Origin: Vibrio injensis
GTDB taxonomy: Bacteria > Pseudomonadota > Gammaproteobacteria > Enterobacterales > Vibrionaceae
Direction of reading: 5' to 3'
Length of the DNA stretch: 64,000 bases
Assembly: GCF_001895205.1 (NCBI RefSeq)
Contig: NZ_BDJF01000032.1
Coordinates: 169,709-233,708, forward strand
Each line of letters begins with the position of its first letter. Position 1 is the first letter of the stretch. The translations under genes and the position numbers were made by a program. Positions 32,445-42,255 of this stretch are shown piece by piece. The notes below the pieces were generated by a model, which did no database searches, was not told where the DNA came from, and saw nothing but the letters and a program-made list of their open reading frames with translations.

Positions 32445-33340
32445 TAATTAATGCCACCTATACGATTAAATCGCACTCCGGTTGGGATCCAAGCTGGCAA
32501 GATGCTATCTGCTGATCGTTCAAATTCAAAACTGATCCAAATTGCTACGGCTTTACCCACTAAGTTTTCTTCTGGTACAAAGCCCCAAAAACGGCTATCA
32601 GCACTGTTATCACGGTTATCACCCATTACAAAATAGTGCCCTTGTGGAACAATCCACTCATTAACACCCGCGCGAGGTTGATAATCTCGAACATTATCCA
32701 TTCGTAACGGGTTAATTAAAATGCTGTGCGCCTGTTGCCCCAACTGCTCATCCATCTGCATTAATGGAATATTATTCTGTACAAACTCGCTTTCAAGTAC
32801 GTTAGATAACTTCACCGTTTGGCAACGAGAATCTTGTTGAGTTTGAATGCAAATTTCTTTGTTTGAGTTGTAGCGAACAATATCGCCCGGCATGCCAACC
32901 ACACGCTTAATATAGTCAATACTTGGATTAGGTGGGTATTTAAATACCACTACATCGCCACGCTCAGGCTTACCAGTTTCAACCAATTGTGTGCGCCATA
33001 CAGGATCTTTAAGGCCATAGGCGTATTTTTCAACCAGGATAAAATCCCCGACCAATAACGTTGGCATCATCGAGCCAGATGGGATTTGAAATGGTTCAAA
33101 AATAAACGAGCGTAATACTAAGACAAAAGCGATCACTGGAAAAATCGACACCGCATTTTCTACCCACCAAGGCTGTGGCGCGATTTTGCTGACAACTGCC
33201 GCATCAATTCCATTGGTTTCGTTCTGCACTTGAGCTTGTTTTTGTAGACGTTTTTTTGACCATAGCCACTTTTCCAACGCCCAGATGATTCCGGTCACGA
33301 GGGTAACGATCACCAAAATGAGTGAAAATGTATTCGCCAT
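32444..33340 (-). CDS. lepB: signal peptidase I
   Basis: Inner-membrane serine protease removing Sec and Tat signal peptides. The 298 residues have membrane segments near 3-22 and 62-80, the catalytic Ser90 in PSGSMMPTL, the general base Lys145 in DYIKRVVGMPGD and the box E segment GDNRDNSADSRFWG. It lies between lepA and rnc as in E. coli. Confidence 0.97.
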   Translation of the reverse strand: MANTFSLILVIVTLVTGIIWALEKWLWSKKRLQKQAQVQNETNGIDAAVVSKIAPQPWWVENAVSIFPVIAFVLVLRSFIFEPFQIPSGSMMPTLLVGDFILVEKYAYGLKDPVWRTQLVETGKPERGDVVVFKYPPNPSIDYIKRVVGMPGDIVRYNSNKEICIQTQQDSRCQTVKLSNVLESEFVQNNIPLMQMDEQLGQQAHSILINPLRMDNVRDYQPRAGVNEWIVPQGHYFVMGDNRDNSADSRFWGFVPEENLVGKAVAIWISFEFERSADSILPAWIPTGVRFNRIGGIN

Positions 33341-33365
33341 TGACTTCCCTTATCTAAAAATACGA

Positions 33366-33393
33366 AAGTGAAAGGGCCAAGACCCTTTCACTT
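33366..33393 (-). terminator. strong hairpin between lepA and lepB
   Basis: Perfect 11-bp arms AAGTGAAAGGG / CCCTTTCACTT with a 6-nt loop. On the minus strand it is followed by TCGTATTTTTAG, so it is either a leaky terminator inside the array or an RNA-processing site. Confidence 0.65.
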
Positions 33394-33426
33394 GAGAACA
33401 AATGCTGAACGCACGATGCAAAAAAA

Positions 33427-35220
33427 TTAATCTTTACCTACGTGCAAGATAGCCAAGAACGCTTCTTGTGGTAACTCTACGTTACCAATCTGTTTCATGC
33501 GTTTCTTACCTTCTTTCTGCTTCTTCAACAGTTTTTTCTTACGGCTAATATCACCGCCGTAACATTTCGCCAATACGTTTTTACGTAATTGCTTAACCGT
33601 TGAACGGGCAATAATATGGTTGCCAATCGCCGCTTGAATAGCGATATCAAACATCTGACGAGGAATGAACTCTTTCATTTTCTCGACCAACTGACGACCA
33701 CGATTTTGAGCAAGATCTTTATGAGTGATGATCGCCAACGCATCGACTTTCTCTCCATTAAGGAGTACATCGACTCGAACCATGCTCGATTCTTCAAAAC
33801 GTTGAAAACCATAATCCAGTGATGCATAACCGCGTGATGTCGATTTCAAACGGTCAAAGAAGTCTAAAACCACTTCTGCCATCGGAATATCGTAGGTCAA
33901 CGCTACTTGGTTACCATGATAAATCATATCCACCTGAGTACCGCGTTTTTCAACACACAAGGTAATCACACTACCTAGGTAATCGGATGGCACTAAAATA
34001 TTACAACGTGCAATTGGCTCACGAATTTCTTCTATGTCATTGATCGCCGGTAATTTAGCCGGACTATCGACGTAGAGTGTCTCTTTATCGGTTTTAAGCA
34101 CTTCATAGACAACGGTTGGTGCCGTCGTGATCAAGTCCAGATCGTACTCACGCTCTAAACGCTCTTGGATGATCTCCATGTGCAGCATCCCTAAGAAGCC
34201 ACAACGGAAACCAAACCCTAACGCCGCAGACGTTTCTGGTTCATAAAACAGTGACGCATCATTGAGACTCAATTTACCCAAAGCATCACGGAAGTTTTCA
34301 TAATCATCCGATGAGACAGGGAAAAGTCCTGCGTAAACTTGTGGTTTTACTTTCTTAAAACCCGGTAACGGTTTTTCACTGCCATTCTTAGCAAGGGTTA
34401 ACGTATCACCAACGGGAGCACCTAAGATATCTTTAATACCGCAGACGACCCAGCCTACTTCACCACAACCCAATCCGTTGGTATCAACCTGCTTAGGAGT
34501 AAAGATACCAATTCGATCCACACCCCAGACTTGGCCAGTGCTCATGACTTTGATCTTGTCGTTTTTCTTCAGGCTACCATTTTTGATACGTACTAAAGAA
34601 ACCACACCTAAGTAGTTATCAAACCAAGAGTCAATGATCAACGCCTGTAACGGTGCCTCTGGGTCCCCTTCTGGGGCCGGTATTTGAGAAACAATTTTCT
34701 CTAATACATCATCGACACCTAAACCGGTTTTAGCGGAACAACGAACGGCATCGATGGCATCAATCCCAACAATGTCTTCGATCTCTTCTGCAACCCGCTC
34801 AGGCTCTGCAGCTGGTAGATCAATTTTATTGAGGATAGGCACCACTTCGAGATCCATTTCAATGGCCGTGTAACAGTTAGCCAAGGTTTGAGCTTCAACC
34901 CCTTGACCAGCATCCACTACCAATAAGGCACCTTCACAAGCGGCAAGAGAACGCGATACTTCATAAGAGAAGTCAACGTGTCCCGGAGTATCAATAAAGT
35001 TAAGCTGATAGGTTTGGCCATCTTTAGCGAGATAATCGAGTGTCACACTCTGCGCTTTGATGGTGATACCACGTTCACGCTCAAGATCCATGGAGTCAAG
35101 AACTTGCTCTGACATTTCACGCGAGGTTAATCCGCCACAAACTTGGATTAATCGGTCAGATAACGTCGATTTACCATGGTCAATATGGGCGATGATCGAA
35201 AAGTTACGAATGTGCTTCAT
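33427..35220 (-). CDS. lepA: elongation factor 4 (LepA)
   Basis: Ribosome-bound translational GTPase implicated in initiation and ribosome biogenesis. The ATG at 35220 gives 597 residues with the family start [19 protein letters not shown]; the upstream extension in the open frame is not conserved. G-motifs [23 protein letters not shown] and NKIDLP are present, as is the LepA-specific C-terminal domain ending [14 protein letters not shown]. The ribosome site is weak. rseC is 113 bp upstream. Confidence 0.96.
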   Translation of the reverse strand: MKHIRNFSIIAHIDHGKSTLSDRLIQVCGGLTSREMSEQVLDSMDLERERGITIKAQSVTLDYLAKDGQTYQLNFIDTPGHVDFSYEVSRSLAACEGALLVVDAGQGVEAQTLANCYTAIEMDLEVVPILNKIDLPAAEPERVAEEIEDIVGIDAIDAVRCSAKTGLGVDDVLEKIVSQIPAPEGDPEAPLQALIIDSWFDNYLGVVSLVRIKNGSLKKNDKIKVMSTGQVWGVDRIGIFTPKQVDTNGLGCGEVGWVVCGIKDILGAPVGDTLTLAKNGSEKPLPGFKKVKPQVYAGLFPVSSDDYENFRDALGKLSLNDASLFYEPETSAALGFGFRCGFLGMLHMEIIQERLEREYDLDLITTAPTVVYEVLKTDKETLYVDSPAKLPAINDIEEIREPIARCNILVPSDYLGSVITLCVEKRGTQVDMIYHGNQVALTYDIPMAEVVLDFFDRLKSTSRGYASLDYGFQRFEESSMVRVDVLLNGEKVDALAIITHKDLAQNRGRQLVEKMKEFIPRQMFDIAIQAAIGNHIIARSTVKQLRKNVLAKCYGGDISRKKKLLKKQKEGKKRMKQIGNVELPQEAFLAILHVGKD

Positions 35221-35333
35221 AGGCTTGGGATGACTAAACTCTTTGCTGATTAGGGAATAAGAAACGCCACCGAAGTGGCATTTCATTTAAGTTGGCCGAT
35301 TCTACCCAATTTCGCTAGGCTTCGCACCATAAT

Positions 35334-35804
35334 TTAGGCGATCGGCTCACCAAAGACACGTAGCAAGATCACCTGCTGTGATGAGTCATTTTCTAACTGA
35401 GTAGAAAAATATTTTGCGATCACAACGCCTAAGCCCATAAACAATAGAGCACAAGCAATCACGATGCCTTCCGATGCTCCTAACAATGGCGCAAACCACA
35501 GTTCTCCCAATACCGCTCCCACAATCATCATCAATAGTGGAACTAAATAGACCAAGGCTGCTGATTGAAGTAAGCTTTTTTCAGGTAAACCAATCTCAAC
35601 GATTTGCCCGATGGTGACTGGTTTATCGGTCACTAAGCGCCAAAACAAAGCTTTGTTGCCTATCGCTTTTGAGACTATCCCCGTCCCACAGCTTTTGACT
35701 GAGGCACATTGGTTACAACTGGTTTGCTGATCACAACTCAACGCAACGAGATAACCTCTGGATTGAGGCTTTACCTCAGTTACGGTGGCTAGCGCGGTCA
35801 TCAT
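35334..35804 (-). CDS. rseC: RseC, SoxR-reducing system / sigma-E operon protein
   Basis: Inner-membrane protein of the rseABC cluster; in E. coli RseC contributes to reducing SoxR and has a minor effect on sigma-E. The 156 residues show an N-terminal cysteine cluster (CDQQTSCNQCASVKSCG, about 24-40) and two membrane segments near 82-103 and 107-128. Its ATG overlaps the rseB stop by 4 bp. Confidence 0.93.
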   Translation of the reverse strand: MMTALATVTEVKPQSRGYLVALSCDQQTSCNQCASVKSCGTGIVSKAIGNKALFWRLVTDKPVTIGQIVEIGLPEKSLLQSAALVYLVPLLMMIVGAVLGELWFAPLLGASEGIVIACALLFMGLGVVIAKYFSTQLENDSSQQVILLRVFGEPIA

Positions 35805-36763
35805 GGTGAGACCTCAGGACGACTAAACGTGATCGATTGAGCAATACGCTGCGCGGTTGCTGGAGGTATATCACCAACCACAGAGATTTCATTATCACCA
35901 TTGATCACGCTGTGTAAGGTGCGTCGACCTTGCCGAACTAACTGACCTTTGAGTGAATGATCATCACGAACGGAGACATACACAGAAAAATTAAACAGAC
36001 CGTCGGAAAACATTTGACTCTCGACTAAACGCTCTGTCATCGCCATCCGATAGCGATTTAACTCAAGAGGTTGAAAACCATCGGGTTTCCACCCTACCTG
36101 CCAAAAAGTTTGCTGAATATTACCTTTAGGTAATGACAGTACTTCAGGCAGTTGAACCTTATTCAGTCCAGACATTAGCGTAGCCAATTGATCATTAATC
36201 GAATAAGAAATAGTACGGTACTGCTCAAGCACTTCTCCATCGCGATCAACTAAATCGGCACGTAAAGGTAGTGAACTGTGTTCATCTATCCACAGTACAT
36301 AGGAATAGCGTAAACCATCTTTAGGTACAATCCGCAAGACTTGGCAGGCCGCCCCAGCTTCACGAGCGCGTCCCATCTTAACAAAATCGTAGTATTGACC
36401 AAGCTTAGCGACATCACTATTGAGCATCGGAATGGTTGGCGCGACCATAGTGCCAGATTCAATCGTAAAAGGCTCAACACCGGGTTCGATGTAGCTGACT
36501 TCATTACCACGACGAATCACTTCTCGTACTGGACCACTGAGATAAATCAAATGCGCAAATTGTTGCTCATCTTGCCGAGCGTGACGATACAGCAAAGGCT
36601 CAATGCTGTTTTTCTTTAGCAGAATATAAGAGAGTTCATAATTGAGATGCTGACTTGCGTCGTTCATCTGATGCAACAAAGCCTCTGCAGATAATTCCTC
36701 TGCAAAGGCCTGAGTCACATGCAAACTGAACAGTGCCAGCACACTGATCAGGACTTTTTTCAT
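35801..36763 (-). CDS. rseB: RseB, periplasmic regulator of sigma-E
   Basis: Periplasmic protein that protects RseA from DegS and senses mislocalised LPS or lipoprotein. The 320-residue precursor has a signal peptide MKKVLISVLALFSLHVTQAFA cleaved before EELSAEALL. The MucB/RseB N-terminal domain (YELSYILLKKNSIEPLLYRH in part) and C-terminal domain are full length. Four-base overlaps with rseA and rseC indicate coupled translation. Confidence 0.95.
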   Translation of the reverse strand: MKKVLISVLALFSLHVTQAFAEELSAEALLHQMNDASQHLNYELSYILLKKNSIEPLLYRHARQDEQQFAHLIYLSGPVREVIRRGNEVSYIEPGVEPFTIESGTMVAPTIPMLNSDVAKLGQYYDFVKMGRAREAGAACQVLRIVPKDGLRYSYVLWIDEHSSLPLRADLVDRDGEVLEQYRTISYSINDQLATLMSGLNKVQLPEVLSLPKGNIQQTFWQVGWKPDGFQPLELNRYRMAMTERLVESQMFSDGLFNFSVYVSVRDDHSLKGQLVRQGRRTLHSVINGDNEISVVGDIPPATAQRIAQSITFSRPEVSP

Positions 36764-37386
36764 TCCATTACCGGTTCAGCGAGTTGAGTGTGGGGGGCCA
36801 GATTATCACTATTTAATCTTAGCTGTAGTTCGTAATCTTGCAGTAATGCATTAATCCGTCGACGCTGCTCTTGCATACTAGCTTCATTACTGCTGTGTCG
36901 ATTGACGGAATCACGCGTCAAACTCACAGGTTCAGCGCTGCCTGAGAATGGGATTGTCTGCAAGACCGGTATTTGATCGTCTTGCACACCGACGGTATCA
37001 TTACCACCGTATTGTTGCACGCCGATAATCACCGCTAACGACACGCTAGCAGCAATGGCTACTTGCCCAAATTGGCTAAGCCAAGCGGGTAACTGGCGAC
37101 GAGCTTTTTGCGCCGCAGGCTGCTCTTCAAGTCGAGGCTCAGCAGATTCAGTTGTTGTGACGACGCTTAACCGAGTATGAGCAGGTTCATTTTCTAGAGC
37201 GAGAGCGACCCTTCCAGCAATATTCCATTCTGGACTCACGGGTGCATCACCACGCATGACATCACCGATCAAGTGGTAGTTTTTCCACGTATCGAGACTT
37301 TCATCATCGTGGGCGATCGTTTGTAACAACGATTTATCGACCACTTCGCCATCCATAAGCGCTGAAAGCTTTTCTTTGTCAGCCAT
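36760..37386 (-). CDS. rseA: anti-sigma-E factor RseA
   Basis: Single-pass inner-membrane anti-sigma factor that holds RpoE until cut by DegS and RseP. The ATG at 37386 gives 208 residues starting MADKEKLSALMDGE, with GGTGA upstream. The cytoplasmic anti-sigma domain covers about 1-90, the membrane segment about 107-125 (VAIAASVSLAVIIGV), and the rest is periplasmic. It follows rpoE by 31 bp and overlaps rseB by 4 bp. Confidence 0.95.
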   Translation of the reverse strand: MADKEKLSALMDGEVVDKSLLQTIAHDDESLDTWKNYHLIGDVMRGDAPVSPEWNIAGRVALALENEPAHTRLSVVTTTESAEPRLEEQPAAQKARRQLPAWLSQFGQVAIAASVSLAVIIGVQQYGGNDTVGVQDDQIPVLQTIPFSGSAEPVSLTRDSVNRHSSNEASMQEQRRRINALLQDYELQLRLNSDNLAPHTQLAEPVME

Positions 37387-37417
37387 TATTTTCACCATGT
37401 TTATTGCTCATTATCGG

Positions 37418-37990
37418 TTATAAAAGTGGTTTAATCCGCTTTTCTACCGCTTCACGAGCACGGAAGATACGAGAACGCACCGTACCAACGGGGCAATCCA
37501 TGACTTCGGCGATCTCTTCGTAGCTTAAACCTTCCAGCTCTCGCAACGTCATCGCAGTTTTTAAATCTTCAGGCAACGCCTCTATCGCATTAAACACTAC
37601 CTGCTTCAATTCTTTGGACAGCGTAATGTTTTCAGGGTTCGATATTTCTTTTAATGCATTATTGGTTTCGTAAAATTCAGCGTCTTCAGCATCAATATCA
37701 TTCGCTGGTGGCCGGCGGCTTTGAGCGACGATATGATTTTTCGCAGTATTGACAGCAATGCGATATAACCAAGTATAAAACGCACTCTCACCGCGAAACG
37801 TCGGAATCGCACGATACGCTTTAATAAACGCTTCTTGTGCGACATCGGGCACGTCTCCAGAGTTGCTCACATACCGCGAAATAAGATTGCACACCTTATT
37901 TTGGTATCTCAACACCAAAAGATTAAATGCCTGCTTATCTCCGTTCTGAACTCGCTCAATCAACACTTGATCGGTCAGCTGCTCGTTCAT
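37418..37990 (-). CDS. rpoE: RNA polymerase sigma-E factor RpoE
   Basis: ECF sigma factor for envelope stress. The 190 residues have region 2 (DVAQEAFIKAYRA) and region 4 (EGLSYEEIAEVMDCPVGTVRSRIFRARE). An AGGAG lies 11 nt before the ATG, slightly far. Two sequences resembling sigma-E promoters lie upstream on the minus strand, the better one at 38261-38289, which would allow autoregulation. First gene of the array that runs to acpS. Confidence 0.97.
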   Translation of the reverse strand: MNEQLTDQVLIERVQNGDKQAFNLLVLRYQNKVCNLISRYVSNSGDVPDVAQEAFIKAYRAIPTFRGESAFYTWLYRIAVNTAKNHIVAQSRRPPANDIDAEDAEFYETNNALKEISNPENITLSKELKQVVFNAIEALPEDLKTAMTLRELEGLSYEEIAEVMDCPVGTVRSRIFRAREAVEKRIKPLL

Positions 37991-38317
37991 TCGAGCGGTT
38001 ACTCCTATTGTTATCCCCCTACCTTCTCAGATATGGGCTCTAATTATGCAGAATGCTTGCTTGACACCGCTGCTTACATGAGCACTATTGTGACTCAATT
38101 ACGCACAGAAAGTTCAATGCTAGGTAAAATTTTCCTTTACGCTGCGCATTATGCTGTAATGAACAACGGATACCTAAGTAAGATTACTTGAGGTATAGAC
38201 AACAAGGTATGAAAATCTTAAAGGTTAGTTACGCGTACAACAAGTAAATACCTTGTCAGCTTTAGTTTAATTTCAAGTGGGCATGTTCCACTTAAAGTTC
38301 AGGAAGTAAACCATCTT
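37991..38317. other. divergent intergenic region between rpoE and nadB
   Basis: This 327-bp gap holds the candidate sigma-E promoter at 38261-38289 and a second weaker GAACTT element near 38107-38113 on the minus strand. On the plus strand a TTGACA at 38061 has no good -10. AGGAAG precedes nadB. A 23-codon minus-strand frame before rpoE recalls the position of E. coli rseD but has no supporting start signal, so I do not call it. Confidence 0.5.
38261..38289 (-). promoter_or_regulatory. candidate sigma-E promoter of rpoE
   Basis: On the minus strand GGAACAT (38289-38283), a 15-nt spacer and AACTAAA (38267-38261) match the sigma-E consensus GGAACTT-N15-GTCTAAA at 11 of 14 positions. The transcript would have a leader of about 265 nt. 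Confidence 0.5.
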
Positions 38318-39922
38318 ATGAACGACTCTCGAGAACATCAATGCGACGTATTGATAGTAGGTAGTGGCGCGGCAGGCTTATCTTTAGCACTGCAAGTGGC
38401 TGAGCACTGTCATGTGATTGTATTGAGCAAAGGACCTCGTAGTGAAGGGGCGACCTATTACGCACAAGGCGGTATTGCAGCGGTGTTTGACGAATCCGAT
38501 AGCATCGAATCTCATGTGCAAGATACGCTGATCGCTGGTGCAGGGATCTGCGACCCAGAGACGGTACAATTTATCGCTGAACACGCCAAAGCCTGTGTTC
38601 AGTGGCTGATCGATGGTGGCGTGCCTTTTGACAAAGAAGAGAACGACCCTGAGGGGCAGCCGCGCTACCATTTAACCCGAGAAGGTGGCCACAGCCATCG
38701 ACGCATTTTGCACGCCGCCGATGCAACAGGCATGGCGATGCAAACCTCGCTGCAAGATAATATTCTCCATCACCCTAATATTCGCCTGTTTGAACGTTAC
38801 AATGCGCTCGATTTGATCACCGAAGATAAAATTGGTGGCGATGAGAATAAAGTCGTCGGTGCTTATGTCTGGAATCGTAATGATGAACATGTTGAAACGA
38901 TTCGAGCTAAATTTGTTGTGCTCGCGACCGGTGGCGCATCAAAGGTATATCAATACACTTCAAATCCCGATGTTTCCTCGGGGGATGGTATCGCCATGGC
39001 GTGGCGTGCAGGCTGCCGAGTCGCTAATCTGGAATTTAACCAATTTCATCCGACGTGTTTGTATCATCCAGAAGCTCGTAATTTCCTACTGACTGAAGCA
39101 CTACGCGGTGAAGGCGCTTATTTACGTCGCCCCGATGGCAGCCGTTTTATGACCGATTTTGATCCTCGGGCAGAATTGGCTCCGCGGGACATCGTCGCTC
39201 GCGCAATCGATTATGAAATGAAACGTTTGGGCGCAGATTGTATGTATCTTGATATCAGCCATAAACCCGCGGCGTTTATTGAGAAACATTTTCCAACCAT
39301 ACATAACCGCCTGATGGATTTAGGCATTGATATGACCAAAGAACCGATCCCGATTGTTCCAGCAGCTCATTACACTTGTGGTGGAGTGGTTATCAATCAG
39401 CAGGGCCAAACGGATCTTAAACAGTTATATGCGATTGGTGAGGTCAGTTACACCGGCTTGCATGGTGCTAACCGTATGGCGTCTAACTCTTTGTTAGAGT
39501 GTGTGGTTTATGCTTGGTCTGCCGCCCAAGATATTTTACGCCAATATCCTCAAGCCCAGATGCCACCTTCCCTACCTCATTGGGATGAAAGTAAAGTGAC
39601 TTGCTCGGATGAAGAAGTCGTTATTCAGCACAATTGGCATGAACTCCGTCTATTTATGTGGGATTACATGGGCATTGTTCGCACCGATAAACGTCTAGCA
39701 CGAGCTTTACGACGTATTCAGTTATTACAGCAAGAGACCCATGAATACTACAGTCATTTCCGAGTATCCAATAACCTCCTTGAGCTGCGTAACTTATTGC
39801 AGGTCGCAGAGCTGATGGTTCGCTGTGCAATGCAGCGCAAAGAGAGTAGAGGGTTACACTACACACTAGATTATCCTGAACCACTGGAAAAGAGTGGCCC
39901 AACTATTCTCTCACCAAGATGA
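38318..39922 (+). CDS. nadB: L-aspartate oxidase
   Basis: Flavoenzyme oxidising L-aspartate to iminoaspartate for NAD synthesis. The 534 residues have the FAD-binding [11 protein letters not shown] near residue 13, the [10 protein letters not shown] segment, the catalytic-region [13 protein letters not shown] and the second FAD signature [21 protein letters not shown] precedes the ATG. It ends 5 bp from the convergent ygfX. Confidence 0.97.
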   Translation: MNDSREHQCDVLIVGSGAAGLSLALQVAEHCHVIVLSKGPRSEGATYYAQGGIAAVFDESDSIESHVQDTLIAGAGICDPETVQFIAEHAKACVQWLIDGGVPFDKEENDPEGQPRYHLTREGGHSHRRILHAADATGMAMQTSLQDNILHHPNIRLFERYNALDLITEDKIGGDENKVVGAYVWNRNDEHVETIRAKFVVLATGGASKVYQYTSNPDVSSGDGIAMAWRAGCRVANLEFNQFHPTCLYHPEARNFLLTEALRGEGAYLRRPDGSRFMTDFDPRAELAPRDIVARAIDYEMKRLGADCMYLDISHKPAAFIEKHFPTIHNRLMDLGIDMTKEPIPIVPAAHYTCGGVVINQQGQTDLKQLYAIGEVSYTGLHGANRMASNSLLECVVYAWSAAQDILRQYPQAQMPPSLPHWDESKVTCSDEEVVIQHNWHELRLFMWDYMGIVRTDKRLARALRRIQLLQQETHEYYSHFRVSNNLLELRNLLQVAELMVRCAMQRKESRGLHYTLDYPEPLEKSGPTILSPR

Positions 39923-39927
39923 CACCG

Positions 39928-40332
39928 TTAACGGGAGCCTGAATGCTCCCGTTTTAAGCGCCCCAGCAACTGACGATAATCCGTTGCAGAGCAACTATCT
40001 CGCCATAGGAGCACGGATCGCTGCCGACCATAAAAACGAATGAATAATCCTCGATATAATAACGATACACCTTGGTAAGACAACTCTTGGTCTGCCCATC
40101 GCAGCCGTCCAGAAAAATCAATCTCAACTTCTTGTGATAAAGTCGCTGGTAACCAATCTAATAAAGGTGTTTTTAGCCAATAACACAGGATCACCATAGC
40201 GGCGATGAGAGGAATGGGCGAAATTAATAATGCCCATATCAGCAGCATCAACAGACACCACGCGGTAATATGGGCAAACAGGGAAGGACTTAAAGCAAGC
40301 TTAACGGACTTTGCTGAGATTATAAGCGACAA
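39928..40332 (-). CDS. ygfX: YgfX (CptA-type) inner-membrane protein
   Basis: Small membrane protein encoded after sdhE. E. coli YgfX (CptA) has been described as a toxin affecting FtsZ and MreB, with SdhE/CptB as partner, although SdhE's main role is flavinylation. The 134 residues start at a TTG (40332) inside sdhE, a 32-bp overlap; no ATG or GTG fits. Two membrane segments lie near 20-37 and 38-54, then a soluble part with GRLRWADQE and the C-terminal SATDYRQLLGRLKRE. The start is inferred from E. coli, where the genes also overlap. Confidence 0.82.
   Translation of the reverse strand: MSLIISAKSVKLALSPSLFAHITAWCLLMLLIWALLISPIPLIAAMVILCYWLKTPLLDWLPATLSQEVEIDFSGRLRWADQELSYQGVSLLYRGLFIRFYGRQRSVLLWRDSCSATDYRQLLGRLKREHSGSR
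39930..39955 (+). terminator. nadB terminator embedded in the end of ygfX
   Basis: ACGGGAGC / GCTCCCGT stem with a 6-nt loop and a short T-run on the plus strand, starting 8 bp after nadB. The same bases encode the last residues of YgfX on the other strand. Confidence 0.75.
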
Positions 40333-40561
40333 TCTTGTCTACCATGGCAGCATGACCGAGATTTTCAGAGCGCCCGTGGCCCATGATCCAAGTAAAGAGA
40401 TCAGGGTCATCACACTCAAGTAAAGAGACAAAATCTTGTTGCTCTGATTCACTCAAGGCTTCAAAACACTCCTCGAAAAAGGGCATGACAACCACATCAA
40501 GTTCTAACATGCCACGACGGCATGCCCATTTCACTCGTGCTTTTTCTTGCGCAGTGTACAT
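40301..40561 (-). CDS. sdhE: succinate dehydrogenase flavinylation factor SdhE
   Basis: Promotes covalent FAD attachment to SdhA and FrdA. The 86 residues include the defining RGxxE motif at R16-G17-M-L-E20, followed by the helical bundle with FEALSESEQQDFVSLLECDDPDLFTWIMG. Length matches the family. It is divergent from ygfZ and overlaps ygfX by 32 bp. Confidence 0.95.
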   Translation of the reverse strand: MYTAQEKARVKWACRRGMLELDVVVMPFFEECFEALSESEQQDFVSLLECDDPDLFTWIMGHGRSENLGHAAMVDKIVAYNLSKVR

Positions 40562-40699
40562 CGACTTTCCTCACCTTAGGTACATTTTTGGCAAGTGTAA
40601 CAAGCAACCCTCAATACAACTAGTAGCTTAGTCACAGTCCCTATTCAAGCTGACAAAAAACTTGATCCAGATTAACATAGTGAAAATCATTTCAGTTAG

Positions 40700-41680
40700 G
40701 TGAAGGATATGAGCTGGAAAAATACATTTACCCCTCTTTTAGTGACCACCGATGACTTATTACCGGAATTGATGGTGACCCATCTCGAACAGTGGAGCGC
40801 AATCTGCGTTTCAGGCATCGATAGTAAACCTTACTTACAAGGACAGCTCACCTGTAATGTGGTCGCATTACCTGCACAACAAATGGTTTACGGCGCACAC
40901 TGCGACGCGAAAGGCAAAGTATGGAGCGCTTTTCGTTTATTTCATCACCGAGATGGTTACGCCATGTTCCAACCCGCTTCAGCGGTTGACGTCGAATTAC
41001 GAGAACTCAAAAAGTACGCGATTTTTTCTAAAGTGACCATCGACCAAAGCCAAGATGTCGCTTTAGGCCTTATCGGAACACAAGCTGAACGGTGGCTAGA
41101 CCAATTCAGTGATTGTCGCGATGACGTACGTGTTTTAGAGCAAGGAACGGCGGTAAAAATCAGCGCTAAACGTTGGTTACTGTTAGTTAATCCTGATTCC
41201 GTAGAAGCCTTACTGGAAAACATGCCAGCTCAGCGCGTCAACTCAGAGATCTGGACTCGCTTTGAGATTCAAGAAGCACTACCGATCGTCACTCAAGAGC
41301 AGCAAAATGAGCATATCCCGCAAGCGTTAAACTTACAGGCTTTAGGCGGCATCAGCTTTAACAAAGGCTGTTATACTGGCCAAGAAACGGTAGCACGAGC
41401 CAAATACCGAGGGATCAATAAGCGAGCTTTATGTCTGGTCGCCGGTGATATTCATCAGCCATTAAACGCCGATCAAAGCATTGAATTAGAACGAGCGGTT
41501 GGTGATAACTGGCGCAGCGCTGGGGTACTGATGGCCCATTACTCTTTTGCCGATCAACGTGCTATCGGGCTTATTGTTCTCCCCAATAACCTTGAGTCTG
41601 ATACCCTATTACGCATAAAATCTCAGCCAGAGACACGCTGGACACTACAACCTTTACCCTATTCATTAGATGATGCTTAA
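40700..41680 (+). CDS. ygfZ: folate-binding tRNA-modifying protein YgfZ
   Basis: Folate-dependent protein of the GcvT fold, needed for iron-sulphur enzymes such as MiaB and so for tRNA modification. The 326 residues contain the family signature KGCYTGQE with the redox Cys near 224, plus [11 protein letters not shown] and [11 protein letters not shown]. The start is uncertain: a GTG at 40700 (used) or an ATG at 40709 that sits only 1 nt from AAGGA. It overlaps the following deacylase gene by 11 bp. Confidence 0.94.
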   Translation: MKDMSWKNTFTPLLVTTDDLLPELMVTHLEQWSAICVSGIDSKPYLQGQLTCNVVALPAQQMVYGAHCDAKGKVWSAFRLFHHRDGYAMFQPASAVDVELRELKKYAIFSKVTIDQSQDVALGLIGTQAERWLDQFSDCRDDVRVLEQGTAVKISAKRWLLLVNPDSVEALLENMPAQRVNSEIWTRFEIQEALPIVTQEQQNEHIPQALNLQALGGISFNKGCYTGQETVARAKYRGINKRALCLVAGDIHQPLNADQSIELERAVGDNWRSAGVLMAHYSFADQRAIGLIVLPNNLESDTLLRIKSQPETRWTLQPLPYSLDDA

Positions 41681-42149
41681 ACCACTTTCAACCCCAATCA
41701 TCAACTACTTAGAGCAACAAAAGGTCGATCATCAGTTGCTGCATCATCAGTCAGCCGCAATCACCATCGAAGATGCCGCACGTCAACGCGGCATCGATCC
41801 CAGTCAAATGGTCAAATGTCTTTTACTGCGCGATATGAGTAACCGTTTGGCTTTAGCGTGTGTACCTGGCGATCAAACTGTGGATCCGAAGAAAGTTCGC
41901 AGAGTATTAGATTGGCGAAGAATGACTTGCGTCGACCGCTCTCAAGTTGAAGCGTTGACAGGCTATACAATAGGCACTGTCACGCCATTATGCTTAACCA
42001 TATCGTTACCGGTTATTTTTGACTATTCATTAAAACAACAAACGTTGGTCACCATTAGCAGTGGCTCACCGCATGCAGGGATAGCCTTAGCACTCAATGA
42101 CTTGGTTGAGTTATGCCAACCTAAATTTGCAGATATCGTTCGCGATTAG
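41670..42149 (+). CDS. YbaK/EbsC family aminoacyl-tRNA deacylase
   Basis: Member of the YbaK/ProX editing-domain family, which deacylates mischarged tRNA. The 159 residues show [13 protein letters not shown], the conserved Lys region MVKCLLLRD, and the C-terminal [14 protein letters not shown] loop. The start may be the ATG at 41670 or the next one at 41673; both overlap the end of ygfZ, suggesting coupled expression. Which amino acid or tRNA it edits cannot be read from sequence. Confidence 0.88.
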   Translation: MMLKPLSTPIINYLEQQKVDHQLLHHQSAAITIEDAARQRGIDPSQMVKCLLLRDMSNRLALACVPGDQTVDPKKVRRVLDWRRMTCVDRSQVEALTGYTIGTVTPLCLTISLPVIFDYSLKQQTLVTISSGSPHAGIALALNDLVELCQPKFADIVRD

Positions 42150-42255
42150 TGCTATTCATGACCAAGATAGTGTGATCACAGCTAAATTATTCAATGTATT
42201 CACATGAATATTAAATCACTTTTCAATCATAAATAGTTAACGGTATGATTTTCAG

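Noticed and set aside
37835..38191. 118-codon plus-strand frame opposite the rpoE start
   Set aside because: It overlaps the first 150 bp of rpoE antisense and shows no recognisable family or ribosome site.
42161..42180. TGTGATCACA as a CRP site
   Set aside because: The half-sites are fused without the 6-bp spacer CRP needs.
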